Source of the DNA: Endozoicomonas sp. ISHI1
GTDB lineage: Bacteria; Pseudomonadota; Gammaproteobacteria; Pseudomonadales; Endozoicomonadaceae
Reading direction: 5' to 3'
DNA length: 64,000 nucleotides
Assembly (NCBI RefSeq): GCF_024606225.1
Contig: NZ_JAGRPU010000026.1
Location: 21,264 to 85,263 of the forward strand
The notes under the pieces: model-generated
Told to the model about the DNA's origin: nothing
The model's input: the letters and a program-made list of their open reading frames with translations, nothing else
Databases searched by the model: none
Made by a program: the position numbers and the translations under genes
Shown: one piece after another, positions 36,036-46,158 of the stretch
How the letters are laid out: every line of letters begins with the position of its first letter
How positions within the stretch are numbered: position 1 is the stretch's first letter

Positions 36036-38171
36036 GTGTACCAAATCCTCCAAAACATGTCCACCGGTGAAACCACACTGGTTGAAGCTCCGTCTCCCAA
36101 ATCTAAAACCGGCCAGCTATTAATACAAAGTAAAACGTCGCTAATTTCTGCTGGCACGGAACGTATGCTAGTTGAATTCGGTCAGGCCAACCTATTAGAA
36201 AAAGCACGACAGCAGCCAGACAAAGTAAAAATGGTGATCGAAAAAGTGCGTACCGATGGTTTGGCTGCCACACTGGATGCCATCAAGTCGAAACTGGATC
36301 AGCCATTGCCATTAGGCTATTGCCATACGGGTGTCGTACTTGAAACGGGCAATGGTGTTACAGGGTTTTCTGTTGGTGACCGAGTGGTCAGTAATGGCCC
36401 TCATGCAGATATTGTGCGGGTGCCACAGAACCTGTGTGCGAAGATTCCAGATAATGTAGACGATGAATCGGCAGCCTTTACCGTCCTTGCAGCGATTGGC
36501 TTACAAGGCGTTCGACTGGCCCAACCAACGCTGGGTGAATGCGTGGTGGTAACCGGCCTTGGTCTAATTGGTTTGTTGACGGTTCAGCTGCTTCGTGCCC
36601 AAGGTTGTCGGGTACTGGGTGTTGATTTTGATGAAGATAAATTGGCGCTGGCTCGGTTGTTTGGTGCTGAAACGGTTAATCTTGCTCAGGGTGAAGACCC
36701 AGTTGCGGCAGGTATGGCGTTTTCCCGGGGTAAAGGCGTGGATGCCGTATTGATAACCGCCAGCACTAAATCTAATGATCCAGTGACTCAAGCTGCACGC
36801 ATGAGTCGTAAACGTGGCCGCATTATTATGGTAGGGGTTACCGGGCTTAATCTGAGCCGGGCGGACTTTTATGAAAAAGAGCTCACTTTCCAGGTTTCCT
36901 GCTCTTACGGTCCAGGGCGTTACGATAGCAACTATGAAGAAAAGGGGCAGGACTATCCAATGGGTTTTGTCCGATGGACTGAGCAGCGCAACTTTGAAGC
37001 CATTCTGGATATGATGGCGGATGAGAGGCTGGATATGAAGCCATTGATCTCTCATCGGTTTGTTTTTAATGATGCCCTGAAAGCCTATCAAACCTTAACG
37101 GATGAACCGAATACATTGGGTATACTTTTGCAGTATCCGCAGCAAACGTTTGAGGCGTTGCGCGTTGAACGGGTGATGTTGTCTGATGAGGCATCGGTTT
37201 ATCACCCCAATGATCCGGTATGCGGGTTTATTGGAGCTGGCAATTATGCATCACGTATTCTTATCCCTGCGTTTGAAAAAGCCAGGGCAAAATTTCACAC
37301 TATTGTTACTAGCGGAGGTGTAAGTGGTGTTCATCATGGCAAGAAGGCTGGTTTTACTGAGGCTTCCACCTCTGTTGATGACATGCTGGCTAAACCTGCT
37401 ATCAATACCGTCACCATTGTCACTCAGCACAACAGCCATGCTGCTTTTGTCGCTAAGGCTTTGCAAGCAGGCAAAAATGTGTTCGTAGAAAAGCCACTGG
37501 CTCTCAATCATGATGAAATCGACGGTATAGTTGAAGCGCTGGGCGTAGCGGAAATTCAGCCGCGTTTGATGGTTGGTTATAATCGACGCTTCTCCCCACA
37601 GATTCAGAAAATGAAAACTCTGTTGGATGCTATAAAAGAACCCAAGTCTTTTATAATGACCATGAATGCGGGAGCTATTCCGGCTGATCACTGGACTCAG
37701 GATCCAGCTGTCGGCGGTGGACGTATATTAGGTGAAGCCTGTCACTATATTGATCTAATGCGGTACCTCGCGGGCAGTCCTATAACCAGTTATCAGTCCA
37801 CCCAGGTTGGTAACGTGCCTTCGGTGGCGATTCGGGAAGACAAAGCAGCCATTATGTTGAATTTTGCTGATGGCTCTTTTGGTGTGATCCACTACCTTGC
37901 TAATGGTGGTAGCAGTTTCCCCAAAGAGCGTATTGAAGTATTCGCTGCCGGTGCTACCCTACAGATCGACAATTACCGCAGGATGACCGGCTACAACTGG
38001 CCCGGATTTAGAAAGATGAATCTGAATAAACAGAACAAAGGTCAGGAAGCTTGTGCTGAGGCATTTCTAAACTCTATTCGTGAGGGAAGGCCTGCACCAA
38101 TTCCACTGGAAGAAATTATTGAGGTGGCACGAGTAACGGTGGATGTGGTTGATGCCTTGCGTGAGGGTTAG
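36036..38171 (+). CDS. Bi-domain oxidoreductase (zinc-type alcohol dehydrogenase fused to Gfo/Idh/MocA)
   Basis: About 711 residues from GTG 36036. The N-terminal half is an MDR-type dehydrogenase with GYCHTGVVLETG and the Rossmann VVVTGLGLIGLLTVQLLRAQ. The C-terminal half starts near 390 with CGFIGAGNYASRILIPAFEK and has the Gfo/Idh motif VFVEKPLAL, including the catalytic EKP Lys, and EACHYIDLMRYLAG. Such fusions are common beside heparinase-family genes in exopolysaccharide clusters. TTG 36009 would also be in frame but overlaps the previous gene and adds non-family residues. Sugar substrate unknown. Confidence 0.85.
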   Translation: MYQILQNMSTGETTLVEAPSPKSKTGQLLIQSKTSLISAGTERMLVEFGQANLLEKARQQPDKVKMVIEKVRTDGLAATLDAIKSKLDQPLPLGYCHTGVVLETGNGVTGFSVGDRVVSNGPHADIVRVPQNLCAKIPDNVDDESAAFTVLAAIGLQGVRLAQPTLGECVVVTGLGLIGLLTVQLLRAQGCRVLGVDFDEDKLALARLFGAETVNLAQGEDPVAAGMAFSRGKGVDAVLITASTKSNDPVTQAARMSRKRGRIIMVGVTGLNLSRADFYEKELTFQVSCSYGPGRYDSNYEEKGQDYPMGFVRWTEQRNFEAILDMMADERLDMKPLISHRFVFNDALKAYQTLTDEPNTLGILLQYPQQTFEALRVERVMLSDEASVYHPNDPVCGFIGAGNYASRILIPAFEKARAKFHTIVTSGGVSGVHHGKKAGFTEASTSVDDMLAKPAINTVTIVTQHNSHAAFVAKALQAGKNVFVEKPLALNHDEIDGIVEALGVAEIQPRLMVGYNRRFSPQIQKMKTLLDAIKEPKSFIMTMNAGAIPADHWTQDPAVGGGRILGEACHYIDLMRYLAGSPITSYQSTQVGNVPSVAIREDKAAIMLNFADGSFGVIHYLANGGSSFPKERIEVFAAGATLQIDNYRRMTGYNWPGFRKMNLNKQNKGQEACAEAFLNSIREGRPAPIPLEEIIEVARVTVDVVDALREG

Positions 38172-38353
38172 GTTTTCCAACTCTTTGCTACTGTAGCGCT
38201 GACTGCTGTGGCTGTCGAAGAGCGAAGTCAGCTGTTATCAGCTTTCAATTTTGTTCTGACTATATGGAAATAGGGAAAGCATTAAATGTCAATTCTACAA
38301 TATTCAATGATTTGACCTGTTTCCAAATTCAATTTCTAAATTTATAAGAATTC
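38172..38353 (+). other. Intergenic spacer
   Basis: About 180 A+T-rich bases between the bi-domain oxidoreductase and heparinase-family genes. No terminator or promoter was recognised. Confidence 0.3.
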
Positions 38354-40222
38354 GTGCTCAATAAAATCAATACTTACAGAAAACTCGGTATTGTAAATCT
38401 CGCCGATGTTTTGTTTTATCGCTTGAAAAAAAAGGCAGGGTTGTACCAAAAACAGATGCCAGTTTCTTTTTTACCGGTCAAACCTCTGTTTCGTGGTGAT
38501 TGCGTTAATCGTGCTTTTGGTGATAAGTGTGCGATTCAACAACAGGCTGACGAACTCTTGTCTGGCAAGTTTACTTTTTTTTCCTGCCAGACTGTGCAGT
38601 TACCCGTTCCTCCGAAATGGCGTTGTACTCCTGAGGGTGTTGAGGCAGGTAATGCAACGACGCACTGGTCAGCTATTTTGGATTTCAATCCAGAAGTTGG
38701 TGATATCAAGCGAGTATGGGAGCTTTCTCGTTTTGACTGGTTGCTTGTTTTAGCAAGAGCCTTTTGTCATACCCAAGAGACTCGCTATCTAGATGCGCTT
38801 AATCACTGGCTTATAGATTGGTGTCGGGAAAATCCAGTCAATGGCGGGCCGAACTGGAAGTGTGGGCAGGAAGCATCAATAAGAGTGATGCAGACACTGC
38901 TGGCGGCTTTTATTTTGGGTGAGCACTCAGAACCCAAATCAGTTATGGTTGATTTTGTGCTGGCACATTGTCATCGGATAGCACCCACCTTGGCATATGC
39001 TATGGCACAGGATAATAACCACGGTACCAGTGAAGCTGCTGCACTTTTTATCGCTGGTATCTGGCTTCAACAACTACCCATTACGCTTGTTAAAGCAGAG
39101 GATAGGCTCGATGCAGAACACTTTGCTAAAGTGGGTCGGAGATGGTTGGAGAATCGAGTTAACAAGCTTATCGAAAACGATGGCAGTTTTTCTCAGTACT
39201 CGGTGAATTATCACAGGGTCATGTTAGATACCTACAGTATGGTTGAGTTCTGGCGTAAGCAATTGTCAGAACCGGCTTTCAGCTGCACATTCTATCAAAA
39301 GTTAAAAGCGGCTACTGAGTGGCTGTGCATGATGACCCAACCAGCAACCGGTGATGCACCCAATCTTGGAGCTAATGACGGTGCACGATTATTTGTGCTC
39401 TCAGATACCGATTACCGTGATTTTCGGCCTTCTGTACAGTTGGCCAGTGCTCTATTTAATAAACACCGGGCTTATCCCCCTGGTGCCTGGGACCAATCTT
39501 TGTCATGGCTTGGTATTGATGTAAAAGATACCCATTACCTTGTGCGGTTTTCCAATTGTTTTGATCAAGGTGGGTATTGCTTTCTTAGTGATCTTGCTTC
39601 TGATACTGAGCTTTATTTACGTTACCCACGTTTTCGTTTTAGGCCTAATCAGGCTGATCTGCTCCATCTTGATCTCTGGCATCAGGGTAAAAATATTATT
39701 CGTGACGGTGGTAGTTTTAGCTATAACACAGGTGAACCTTGGCAGAGTTATTTTCCCGGTACAGCAAGCCACAGCACTGTACAATTTGATAACAGGGATC
39801 AAATGCCCAAAGTTAGTCGTTTTCTTTTTAGTGATTGGTCAGAGCCATTTAAGGTTTCCAGTATCACTTATGAAAGAGGAACCCAAGTTTGGTCTTGTGG
39901 CTATCGTGATGCTTGGGGTGCTGAACACTATCGCAAAGTTACCTTGGGTTCCGGTTGCTTAATAGTGACTGATAAGATCAAGGGATTTAATGAAAATGCA
40001 GTGCTTCGTTGGCGGTTGATGCCTGGTAATTGGTCTTTAGATGATAATCAGCTTTCCCTTGATGGCATTCGATTAACAATTAACAGTCATTCAACATTAA
40101 CACGTATCGAACTAATAACCGGTTTTGAGTCACGTCACTACGGTGAAAAGACGCCGCTGCCAGTTCTGGAAGTTGAAGTTAATACCTGTTCAACTATTGA
40201 GACTATTTTCGTGTTTGAATGA
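38354..40222 (+). CDS. Heparinase II/III (alginate lyase) family protein
   Basis: A 622-residue protein. The N-terminal alpha/alpha toroid has DNNHGTSEAAALFIAGIWL near 220-238 and NYHRVMLDTYS near 285, both typical of the family. The C-terminal beta domain carries LLHLDLWHQGKNIIRDGG and GTASHSTVQFDNRDQ. Relatives in polysaccharide clusters cleave or trim uronic-acid-containing glycan. No signal peptide was seen, so it may act in the cytoplasm or leave with the machinery. GTG start at 38354. Confidence 0.85.
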   Translation: MLNKINTYRKLGIVNLADVLFYRLKKKAGLYQKQMPVSFLPVKPLFRGDCVNRAFGDKCAIQQQADELLSGKFTFFSCQTVQLPVPPKWRCTPEGVEAGNATTHWSAILDFNPEVGDIKRVWELSRFDWLLVLARAFCHTQETRYLDALNHWLIDWCRENPVNGGPNWKCGQEASIRVMQTLLAAFILGEHSEPKSVMVDFVLAHCHRIAPTLAYAMAQDNNHGTSEAAALFIAGIWLQQLPITLVKAEDRLDAEHFAKVGRRWLENRVNKLIENDGSFSQYSVNYHRVMLDTYSMVEFWRKQLSEPAFSCTFYQKLKAATEWLCMMTQPATGDAPNLGANDGARLFVLSDTDYRDFRPSVQLASALFNKHRAYPPGAWDQSLSWLGIDVKDTHYLVRFSNCFDQGGYCFLSDLASDTELYLRYPRFRFRPNQADLLHLDLWHQGKNIIRDGGSFSYNTGEPWQSYFPGTASHSTVQFDNRDQMPKVSRFLFSDWSEPFKVSSITYERGTQVWSCGYRDAWGAEHYRKVTLGSGCLIVTDKIKGFNENAVLRWRLMPGNWSLDDNQLSLDGIRLTINSHSTLTRIELITGFESRHYGEKTPLPVLEVEVNTCSTIETIFVFE

Positions 40223-40279
40223 CAAAGAAGTCACAAATTCAATTTTTAAAAATCAAAATCTATATACAACATTTATCAA

Positions 40280-41509
40280 ATGAAGCTTCTTTACTTCCAT
40301 CAACATTTTAGTACGCCAAAAGGTTCAGCAGGTATTCGTTCCTATGCAATGGCCAAACGACTGGTTGAAAAAGGCCATCAGGTCACTATGGTTTGCGGTT
40401 CATACAGTGGTGGACATACCGGGTTGGAACAACCTTTTGACAAAGGTGTACGTCGGGGTATGGTGGATGGAATCAATGTTATAGAGTTCCAACTTGAATA
40501 TTCCAATCAGGATGGCTTTGTTAAACGTACAACCCTTTTTTTCAAGTTTGCCCTGAAAAGTATTAGCGTTGCACTTTCTGAACACTATGACTTGTTGTTT
40601 GCCACCAGTACTCCTCTGACAGCAGCCATACCCGGTATTATTGCTCGTTGGTTGCGTGGTAAGCCGTTTGTTTTTGAGGTGCGCGATCTTTGGCCCGAAC
40701 TACCCAGAGAGATGGGTGTCATTAATAACCCTATAGTGCTTTGGGCTATGGGAAGGCTAGAATGGGCAGCCTATAAAAGTGCTCATCGGTTGATTGGCCT
40801 CTCTCCGGGAATAGTCGATGGTATTGCCCGACTGAATATTCCACGTCATAAAATTGCCATGATTCCAAATGGTTGTGATCTGACACTTTTTGGTAATGCA
40901 AATGCTAAAAGCTGGCGTCCATCAGGAGTAAAGGATACTGATTTAATGGCCGTTTTTGCGGGGACTCATGGTATTGCCAATGGTCTGGATTCAGTTCTTG
41001 ATGCAGCTCTGGTTTTAAAGAAAGATGGTAGAAATGATATTAAATTCGTTCTTATCGGCCAAGGTAAAGTTAAAGAAAAAATGATAAGACGTGCTAAACA
41101 GGAAGGCTTGGATAATATTATTTTTCATGATCCTGTTAGTAAAGAAAAACTTTCTGGATTAATGGCTGCGACTGACGTAGGTTTGCAAGTCCTTGCAAAT
41201 GTACCAGCATTTTATTATGGCACTTCACCCAATAAATTTTTCGATTATATTGCCTGTGGCCTTCCTGTGCTAAATAACTACCCAGGGTGGCTGGCAGATA
41301 TGATTAATGAAAATGATTGTGGACTTACAGTTCCGCCTGAAGATGCTAAAGCTTTTGCAGATTCGCTGGTGTATTTGGCAGATCATCGTGAAAAGTTACT
41401 TGGGATGAGTGCAGCTGCTAGTAAACTAGCAAAAAAAAGGTTTGATAGAAGTAAACTATCACAGCAATTTGCTGATTGGCTGGTCACAGGAAGTTCTAAT
41501 AATGCTTAA
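40280..41509 (+). CDS. Glycosyltransferase family 4 (WbuB-like)
   Basis: A 409-residue GT-B enzyme. MKLLYFHQHFSTPKGSAGIR opens the acceptor domain; FVFEVRDLWPELPREMGVI is the mark of WbuB-type transferases. The C-terminal donor domain contains FAGTHGIANGLDSVLDAALV and YGTSPNKFFDYIACGLPVL. WbuB enzymes often act just after the initiating sugar transferase, and the gene here overlaps that gene. Confidence 0.87.
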   Translation: MKLLYFHQHFSTPKGSAGIRSYAMAKRLVEKGHQVTMVCGSYSGGHTGLEQPFDKGVRRGMVDGINVIEFQLEYSNQDGFVKRTTLFFKFALKSISVALSEHYDLLFATSTPLTAAIPGIIARWLRGKPFVFEVRDLWPELPREMGVINNPIVLWAMGRLEWAAYKSAHRLIGLSPGIVDGIARLNIPRHKIAMIPNGCDLTLFGNANAKSWRPSGVKDTDLMAVFAGTHGIANGLDSVLDAALVLKKDGRNDIKFVLIGQGKVKEKMIRRAKQEGLDNIIFHDPVSKEKLSGLMAATDVGLQVLANVPAFYYGTSPNKFFDYIACGLPVLNNYPGWLADMINENDCGLTVPPEDAKAFADSLVYLADHREKLLGMSAAASKLAKKRFDRSKLSQQFADWLVTGSSNNA

Positions 41510-42134
41510 GCGTCTCATAGATATTTTTGGTTCGTTTGTTGGCTTGATTATTTTCAGCCCTGTTATTGGTATAATTTATTTAAAAATTCGAAAATCTATG
41601 GGTAGCCCTGTTCTTTTTCGTCAAACTCGTCCAGGTAAAGACGGCAAACCTTTTGAGATGGTCAAGTTTCGTACCATGCTCGATGCCTATGATGAACAAG
41701 GTTTTCCTTTGGCAGATTGCGAACGAATGACAGATTTCGGCCGCTGGTTGCGAGCAACAAGCCTGGACGAGCTACCAGAACTCTGGAATGTTTTAAAAGG
41801 TGATATGAGCTTGGTAGGTCCAAGACCTTTATTGATGCAGTACCTATCGCTGTACTCAAAAGAACAGTATCGACGACACGAGGTTAAACCTGGAATTACA
41901 GGTTGGGCTCAAATTAATGGTCGAAATGCTATATCTTGGGATGATAAATTTAAACTCGATATATGGTATGTTGAGAATCAATCATTCTGGCTTGATGTAA
42001 AGATTTTGTTTTTGACTATAAAGAAGGTGCTACTTAAAAAAGATATTAGTGCACAAGAACATGCAACAATGCCATTCTTTACCGGGTCTGATAAAGACCT
42101 TACTAATCAAGAGTTAAATAGTAAGAAAGGCTAA
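41502..42134 (+). CDS. pglC: Initiating sugar-phosphate transferase (PglC/WcaJ-type)
   Basis: A 210-residue monotopic phosphoglycosyl transferase. Short hydrophobic N-terminus LKRLIDIFGSFVGLIIFSPV, then GSPVLFRQTRPGKDGKPFEM and VKFRTM. The catalytic Asp-Glu pair is in TSLDELPELWNVLKGDMSLV; GPRPL follows. The small size without the five-helix domain is the PglC type. With PglD/E/F-like genes next to it, diacetylbacillosamine-phosphate is the likely sugar moved to undecaprenyl phosphate. ATG 41502 overlaps the GT4 gene. Confidence 0.88.
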   Translation: MLKRLIDIFGSFVGLIIFSPVIGIIYLKIRKSMGSPVLFRQTRPGKDGKPFEMVKFRTMLDAYDEQGFPLADCERMTDFGRWLRATSLDELPELWNVLKGDMSLVGPRPLLMQYLSLYSKEQYRRHEVKPGITGWAQINGRNAISWDDKFKLDIWYVENQSFWLDVKILFLTIKKVLLKKDISAQEHATMPFFTGSDKDLTNQELNSKKG

Positions 42135-42141
42135 CACAGTT

Positions 42142-42768
42142 ATGGAACTTCTAATTCTTGGTGCAGGTGGGCATGCTAAAGTTGTTGCTGACGCGGCCTT
42201 GGCTAGTGGCCAATGGAGTGGTGTTGCTTTCCTGGATGATCGCTTTCCAGAGTTGAAGTTTATTGGTAAATGGTCTGTGATTGGCCGTGTCACTGATCTA
42301 AAAGACTTTATTGATAAATTTCCGTTTATGGCACTTGGCGTAGGTGTTAATTATGATAATCACCGCTTGACGTGGCTTGAACAAGGTTTAAAAGCGGGTG
42401 CACAATTCCCTCCGGTTATTCATCCTTCTGCAGTTATAAGTCCATTTTCTAAAATTGGGGCTGGTACTGTTGTTTTTGCTGGTGCTATTGTCAACGTGGA
42501 TTCTGAAATTGGTAATGCTTGTATTCTGAATACAGGCTGCACTGTAGATCATGACTGTATGATTGGAGATGGTTCACATATTTCACCCGGGGCATCACTT
42601 GCGGGCTGTGTTTCTATAGGCAAGCGGGTCTGGGTAGGAATGCGAGCTTCTGTCATTCAGGGTTTATCAGTATATTCTGATGTGGTCATTGGTGCGGGTG
42701 CTGTAGTAATTAATGATGTACCGGTTGGAGCTAAAATGATTGGTGTACCTGCTAAGCGAGTCATTTGA
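42142..42768 (+). CDS. pglD: PglD-like sugar N-acetyltransferase
   Basis: A 208-residue left-handed beta-helix acyltransferase. The N-terminal Rossmann-like part opens MELLILGAGGHAKVVADAAL. Hexapeptide repeats follow (VISPFSKIGAGTVVFAGAIV, CTVDHDCMIGDGSHISPGAS with the catalytic His) and the end reads GVPAKRVI. It would acetylate the 4-amino sugar made by the adjacent aminotransferase to give UDP-diacetylbacillosamine. Confidence 0.86.
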   Translation: MELLILGAGGHAKVVADAALASGQWSGVAFLDDRFPELKFIGKWSVIGRVTDLKDFIDKFPFMALGVGVNYDNHRLTWLEQGLKAGAQFPPVIHPSAVISPFSKIGAGTVVFAGAIVNVDSEIGNACILNTGCTVDHDCMIGDGSHISPGASLAGCVSIGKRVWVGMRASVIQGLSVYSDVVIGAGAVVINDVPVGAKMIGVPAKRVI

Positions 42769-42846
42769 ACATAAATGCTTTAAATTATTGCATTTATTTC
42801 CTTCCTTGATTTTTCAATGTTTATATTTTTAGTGATTACTACATAA

Positions 42847-44031
42847 ATGCTTAATAACAATTTCTCACCTTGGCCTTCTTTCACTGAGGAAGAAGCCAGC
42901 GCTGTTTCACAAACCTTGCTCTCTAATAAAGTTAACTACTGGACTGGAACGCAGGGCCGGGAGTTCGAAAAGGAATTTGCTACTTGGTCTGGCACAAAAC
43001 ATGCGGTAGCCGTAGCAAATGGGACACTTGCTCTTGAACTTGCCTTGAAAGCTTTGAACATCCAATCAGGAGACGAGGTAGTTGTCACATCCCGTACTTT
43101 TCTTGCATCAGCCAGTGCTATCGTTTTGGCGGGTGCCATTCCAGTATTTGCTGATGTGGACAGAGATTCGCAAAATATAACCGCAGAAACCATTCAGAAG
43201 GTTATAACACCTAAAACGAAAGCTGTTATCTGTGTACATCTGGCAGGTTGGCCCTGTGAAATGGACGACATTATGGATTTGGCTGATCGCCATAACCTGT
43301 TTGTCATTGAAGACTGTGCTCAGGCTCATGGTGCTACTTATAAGGGCCAATGTGTTGGCTCTATTGGTCATATTGGCGCCTGGTCTTTTTGTCAGGACAA
43401 GATTATGACAACGGGCGGAGAGGGCGGCATGGTCACGACCAATGATGAAGGATTATGGAAAAAAATGTGGTCGTATAAAGACCACGGTAAGTCATATGAT
43501 GCAGTTTATAAGACTCAGCATCCGCCGGGCTTTCGGTGGCTTCATGAGTCATTCGGTAGCAACTGGCGGCTCACGGAAATGCAGTCTGCTATAGGCCGTA
43601 TTCAGCTTCAAAGAATGTCAGAATGGAGCAATAAACGACAGATTAATGCAGAAGCTATAAGAGATGTGTCTCGGGAATTTGCAGCTTTGCGTATACCTGA
43701 AGTCCCACAGTATATTAAACATGCGTTCTATAAATATTACCTTTTTGTTCAGCCTGAAAAACTGAAGGAAGGGTGGACAAGAGATAGGGTTGTTGCTGAA
43801 ATTCAATCCAGGGGTGTTCCTTGCTTGCATGGTTCTTGTTCAGAAATTTATATGGAGAAAGCATTTGATAATACAGGGCTTCAACCTGAGCAACGACTCC
43901 CAGTAGCTCAAGAACTAGGAGAGAGTAGTCTAATGTTTCTTGTTCATCCAACTCTAAAAGATGACGAAATAAATAAAACTGTAGAAGTTCTTCGAGACGT
44001 TATGCGTCATGCCTCTCAAGTTGAGCTTTAA
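42847..44031 (+). CDS. pglE: PglE-like UDP-sugar aminotransferase (DegT/DnrJ/EryC1/StrS)
   Basis: A 394-residue PLP enzyme. ANGTLALELALKAL is the cofactor-phosphate region, VIEDCAQAHGATYKG holds the conserved Asp, and the PLP Lys lies in SFCQDKIMTTGGEGGM. EMQSAIGRIQL is also conserved. Transfers an amino group to C4 of the 4-keto sugar made by the PglF-like dehydratase. ATG 42847; the gene lies 3 bases before a TTG start option for pglF. Confidence 0.87.
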   Translation: MLNNNFSPWPSFTEEEASAVSQTLLSNKVNYWTGTQGREFEKEFATWSGTKHAVAVANGTLALELALKALNIQSGDEVVVTSRTFLASASAIVLAGAIPVFADVDRDSQNITAETIQKVITPKTKAVICVHLAGWPCEMDDIMDLADRHNLFVIEDCAQAHGATYKGQCVGSIGHIGAWSFCQDKIMTTGGEGGMVTTNDEGLWKKMWSYKDHGKSYDAVYKTQHPPGFRWLHESFGSNWRLTEMQSAIGRIQLQRMSEWSNKRQINAEAIRDVSREFAALRIPEVPQYIKHAFYKYYLFVQPEKLKEGWTRDRVVAEIQSRGVPCLHGSCSEIYMEKAFDNTGLQPEQRLPVAQELGESSLMFLVHPTLKDDEINKTVEVLRDVMRHASQVEL

Positions 44032-44049
44032 CCTTTGGGTTTGATAAGA

Positions 44050-46080
44050 ATGCGCAACACACTGCTCTCTCTCCCACGCTCAAGTAAACGGCTAGTTGCA
44101 TTGCTATTCGATTCAATAGCAATAATCTTCTGTTTGTGGATGGCGTTTTATATTCGCCTGAGTATGGTTGACCCCTTTACTCGCTATTATCCAGCCTTTA
44201 TTGTTGCTGTGGCAGTCACCTTGCCTTTTCTGGTTAAAATGGGACTTTATAGAGCTGTCCTGCGGTATATGGGCTCTGACTCTCTTATCGTCATCTTTAA
44301 AGCATGTTCCTATGCTGCTATCTGCCTGATGTTGGTTGGGTTTCTCTCCGGACAGGCCCAACTTCCACGCTCTATTCCTTTTATATACTGGCTCCTGTTG
44401 CTGCCGACTATGACTATCACACGCTACGTGATTAGAAGCTGGTTATTAGAGGAATCCATAGCAGATATCTTTCCTGAATTTTTCCCTAGCAGGCAAAGGC
44501 ACTCACGCCGGGGAATTCCTGTCGCCATTTATGGCGCCGGGGCTGCGGGAGTGCAGGTGATGTCCGCTTTAGACAGGGGGATTGAGTACCAGCCAGTCGC
44601 TTTTTTAGATGATAAGCCGGACAATGCCGGTCGTGCTATTCAAGGGAGGCGTATATACCGACCCTCAAGTTTCGGGCAAATGGTGCAGGAAACAGGCGTT
44701 CAGGAGGTGTTACTGGCCATACCCTCTGCGAGCAGGCTAAGGCGAAAAGAGATTGTTCAGACACTTGAGCAGCACGGACTGCCTATTCGAACAATACCTG
44801 CCGTGTCTGATCTGGCTAGCGGTCGAATGAAAATGCAGGAAATTCAGCCTGTTGATATCGGTGACGTCCTTGGCAGAGACGAGGTGGAGCCAAGACAAGA
44901 TCTCTTGGAAAAGTGTATCACTGGTAAAGTGGTGATGGTCACTGGCGCAGGTGGTTCTATTGGTTCTGAACTCTGTCGGCAGATTCTTAAAAGGAAGCCT
45001 TTATGTCTTGTGCTTTATGAGCACAGTGAGTTCAGCTTATATTCTGTCGAACAGGATTTAATAAAGACACAAAATAGTTCAAATGACTGTAAAGCGGTTC
45101 AGATTGCAGCAGTGCTGGGTTCGGTCAATAATCCGGAGCGATTAATTGAAACCTTGCGAAGATTTTCTGTGGATACGGTTTATCACGCTGCTGCCTATAA
45201 GCATGTACCTATTGTTGAACATAATATAGAAGAAGGTTTACGAAATAATACGTTAGGAACACTTTATGCCGCACAAGCCGCGATTGTTACTCAGGTAGAG
45301 CGCTTTGTCTTGGTATCTACTGATAAGGCAGTGCGGCCCACAAATGTTATGGGTGCCTCAAAGCGCCTGGCAGAAATGGCTTTGCAGGGGTTGGCTGCTG
45401 AACTTTCAGTAAAACTGTTCCACTCGGACAGGTTTGGCGTTGTGGCAGAAACAAAAATACCGGTTAATACCTGTTTTACAATGGTCCGGTTTGGAAATGT
45501 ATTGGGTTCCAGTGGCTCTGTCATCCCGGCGTTTCGTGAGCAGATCCGGGTTGGTGGCCCTGTGACGGTGACTCATCCAGACATCAATCGTTATTTTATG
45601 ACAATTCCAGAGGCTGCTCTTTTGGTGATTCAAGCCGGTGCTATGGCCAGCGGAGGTGAGGTTTTTGTACTGGATATGGGGAAACCTGTCAAAATAGCCA
45701 ATCTGGCAAAGCGGATGATTAATTTATCCGGCTTAACTCTCAAAGACGAAAGTAATCCTGAAGGTGATATTGAAATTGTCTACACGGGTTTACGCCCTGG
45801 TGAAAAGCTCTATGAAGAACTGTTGATTGGAGACAATGTGGCAGGTACCAGCCATCCTAAAATCAGTATGGCTATGGAAAGCAAAGAATCCTGGAATGAC
45901 TATAGACTGGCTTTGGAGACTATTTTTGAGGTGGCACGAGATGGGCGTTTCACTGATCTGAGAAATCTGCTTTCCAGCTATGTGAATGGTTTTAGTCCAA
46001 CGTCTGATGTTGTGGACTGGATGGATCGGTCCAGACAAGCTGAATCAAATCCTGAGCGAGCGGTTTTGAACTATCATTGA
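44050..46080 (+). CDS. pglF: PglF/WbpM-like UDP-GlcNAc 4,6-dehydratase
   Basis: About 676 residues. Four N-terminal membrane helices (about 10-130) precede a Rossmann-like CoA-binding domain (VAIYGAGAAGVQVMSALDRG) and the SDR catalytic domain with MVTGAGGSIGSELCRQILKR. Further conserved are HAAAYKHVPIVEHNIEEG and LVSTDKAVRPTNVMGASKR, where the usual Tyr of YxxxK is Met, as in this family. First step of bacillosamine synthesis. ATG 44050 preferred to TTG 44035. Confidence 0.9.
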   Translation: MRNTLLSLPRSSKRLVALLFDSIAIIFCLWMAFYIRLSMVDPFTRYYPAFIVAVAVTLPFLVKMGLYRAVLRYMGSDSLIVIFKACSYAAICLMLVGFLSGQAQLPRSIPFIYWLLLLPTMTITRYVIRSWLLEESIADIFPEFFPSRQRHSRRGIPVAIYGAGAAGVQVMSALDRGIEYQPVAFLDDKPDNAGRAIQGRRIYRPSSFGQMVQETGVQEVLLAIPSASRLRRKEIVQTLEQHGLPIRTIPAVSDLASGRMKMQEIQPVDIGDVLGRDEVEPRQDLLEKCITGKVVMVTGAGGSIGSELCRQILKRKPLCLVLYEHSEFSLYSVEQDLIKTQNSSNDCKAVQIAAVLGSVNNPERLIETLRRFSVDTVYHAAAYKHVPIVEHNIEEGLRNNTLGTLYAAQAAIVTQVERFVLVSTDKAVRPTNVMGASKRLAEMALQGLAAELSVKLFHSDRFGVVAETKIPVNTCFTMVRFGNVLGSSGSVIPAFREQIRVGGPVTVTHPDINRYFMTIPEAALLVIQAGAMASGGEVFVLDMGKPVKIANLAKRMINLSGLTLKDESNPEGDIEIVYTGLRPGEKLYEELLIGDNVAGTSHPKISMAMESKESWNDYRLALETIFEVARDGRFTDLRNLLSSYVNGFSPTSDVVDWMDRSRQAESNPERAVLNYH

Positions 46081-46158
46081 GTTGTCGTTTGCCAGGGTTT
46101 TTGCTTAATTCCTGTCTATATTGATCGGCTCATATTTCAGAAATGATCGGTGAGCCAG

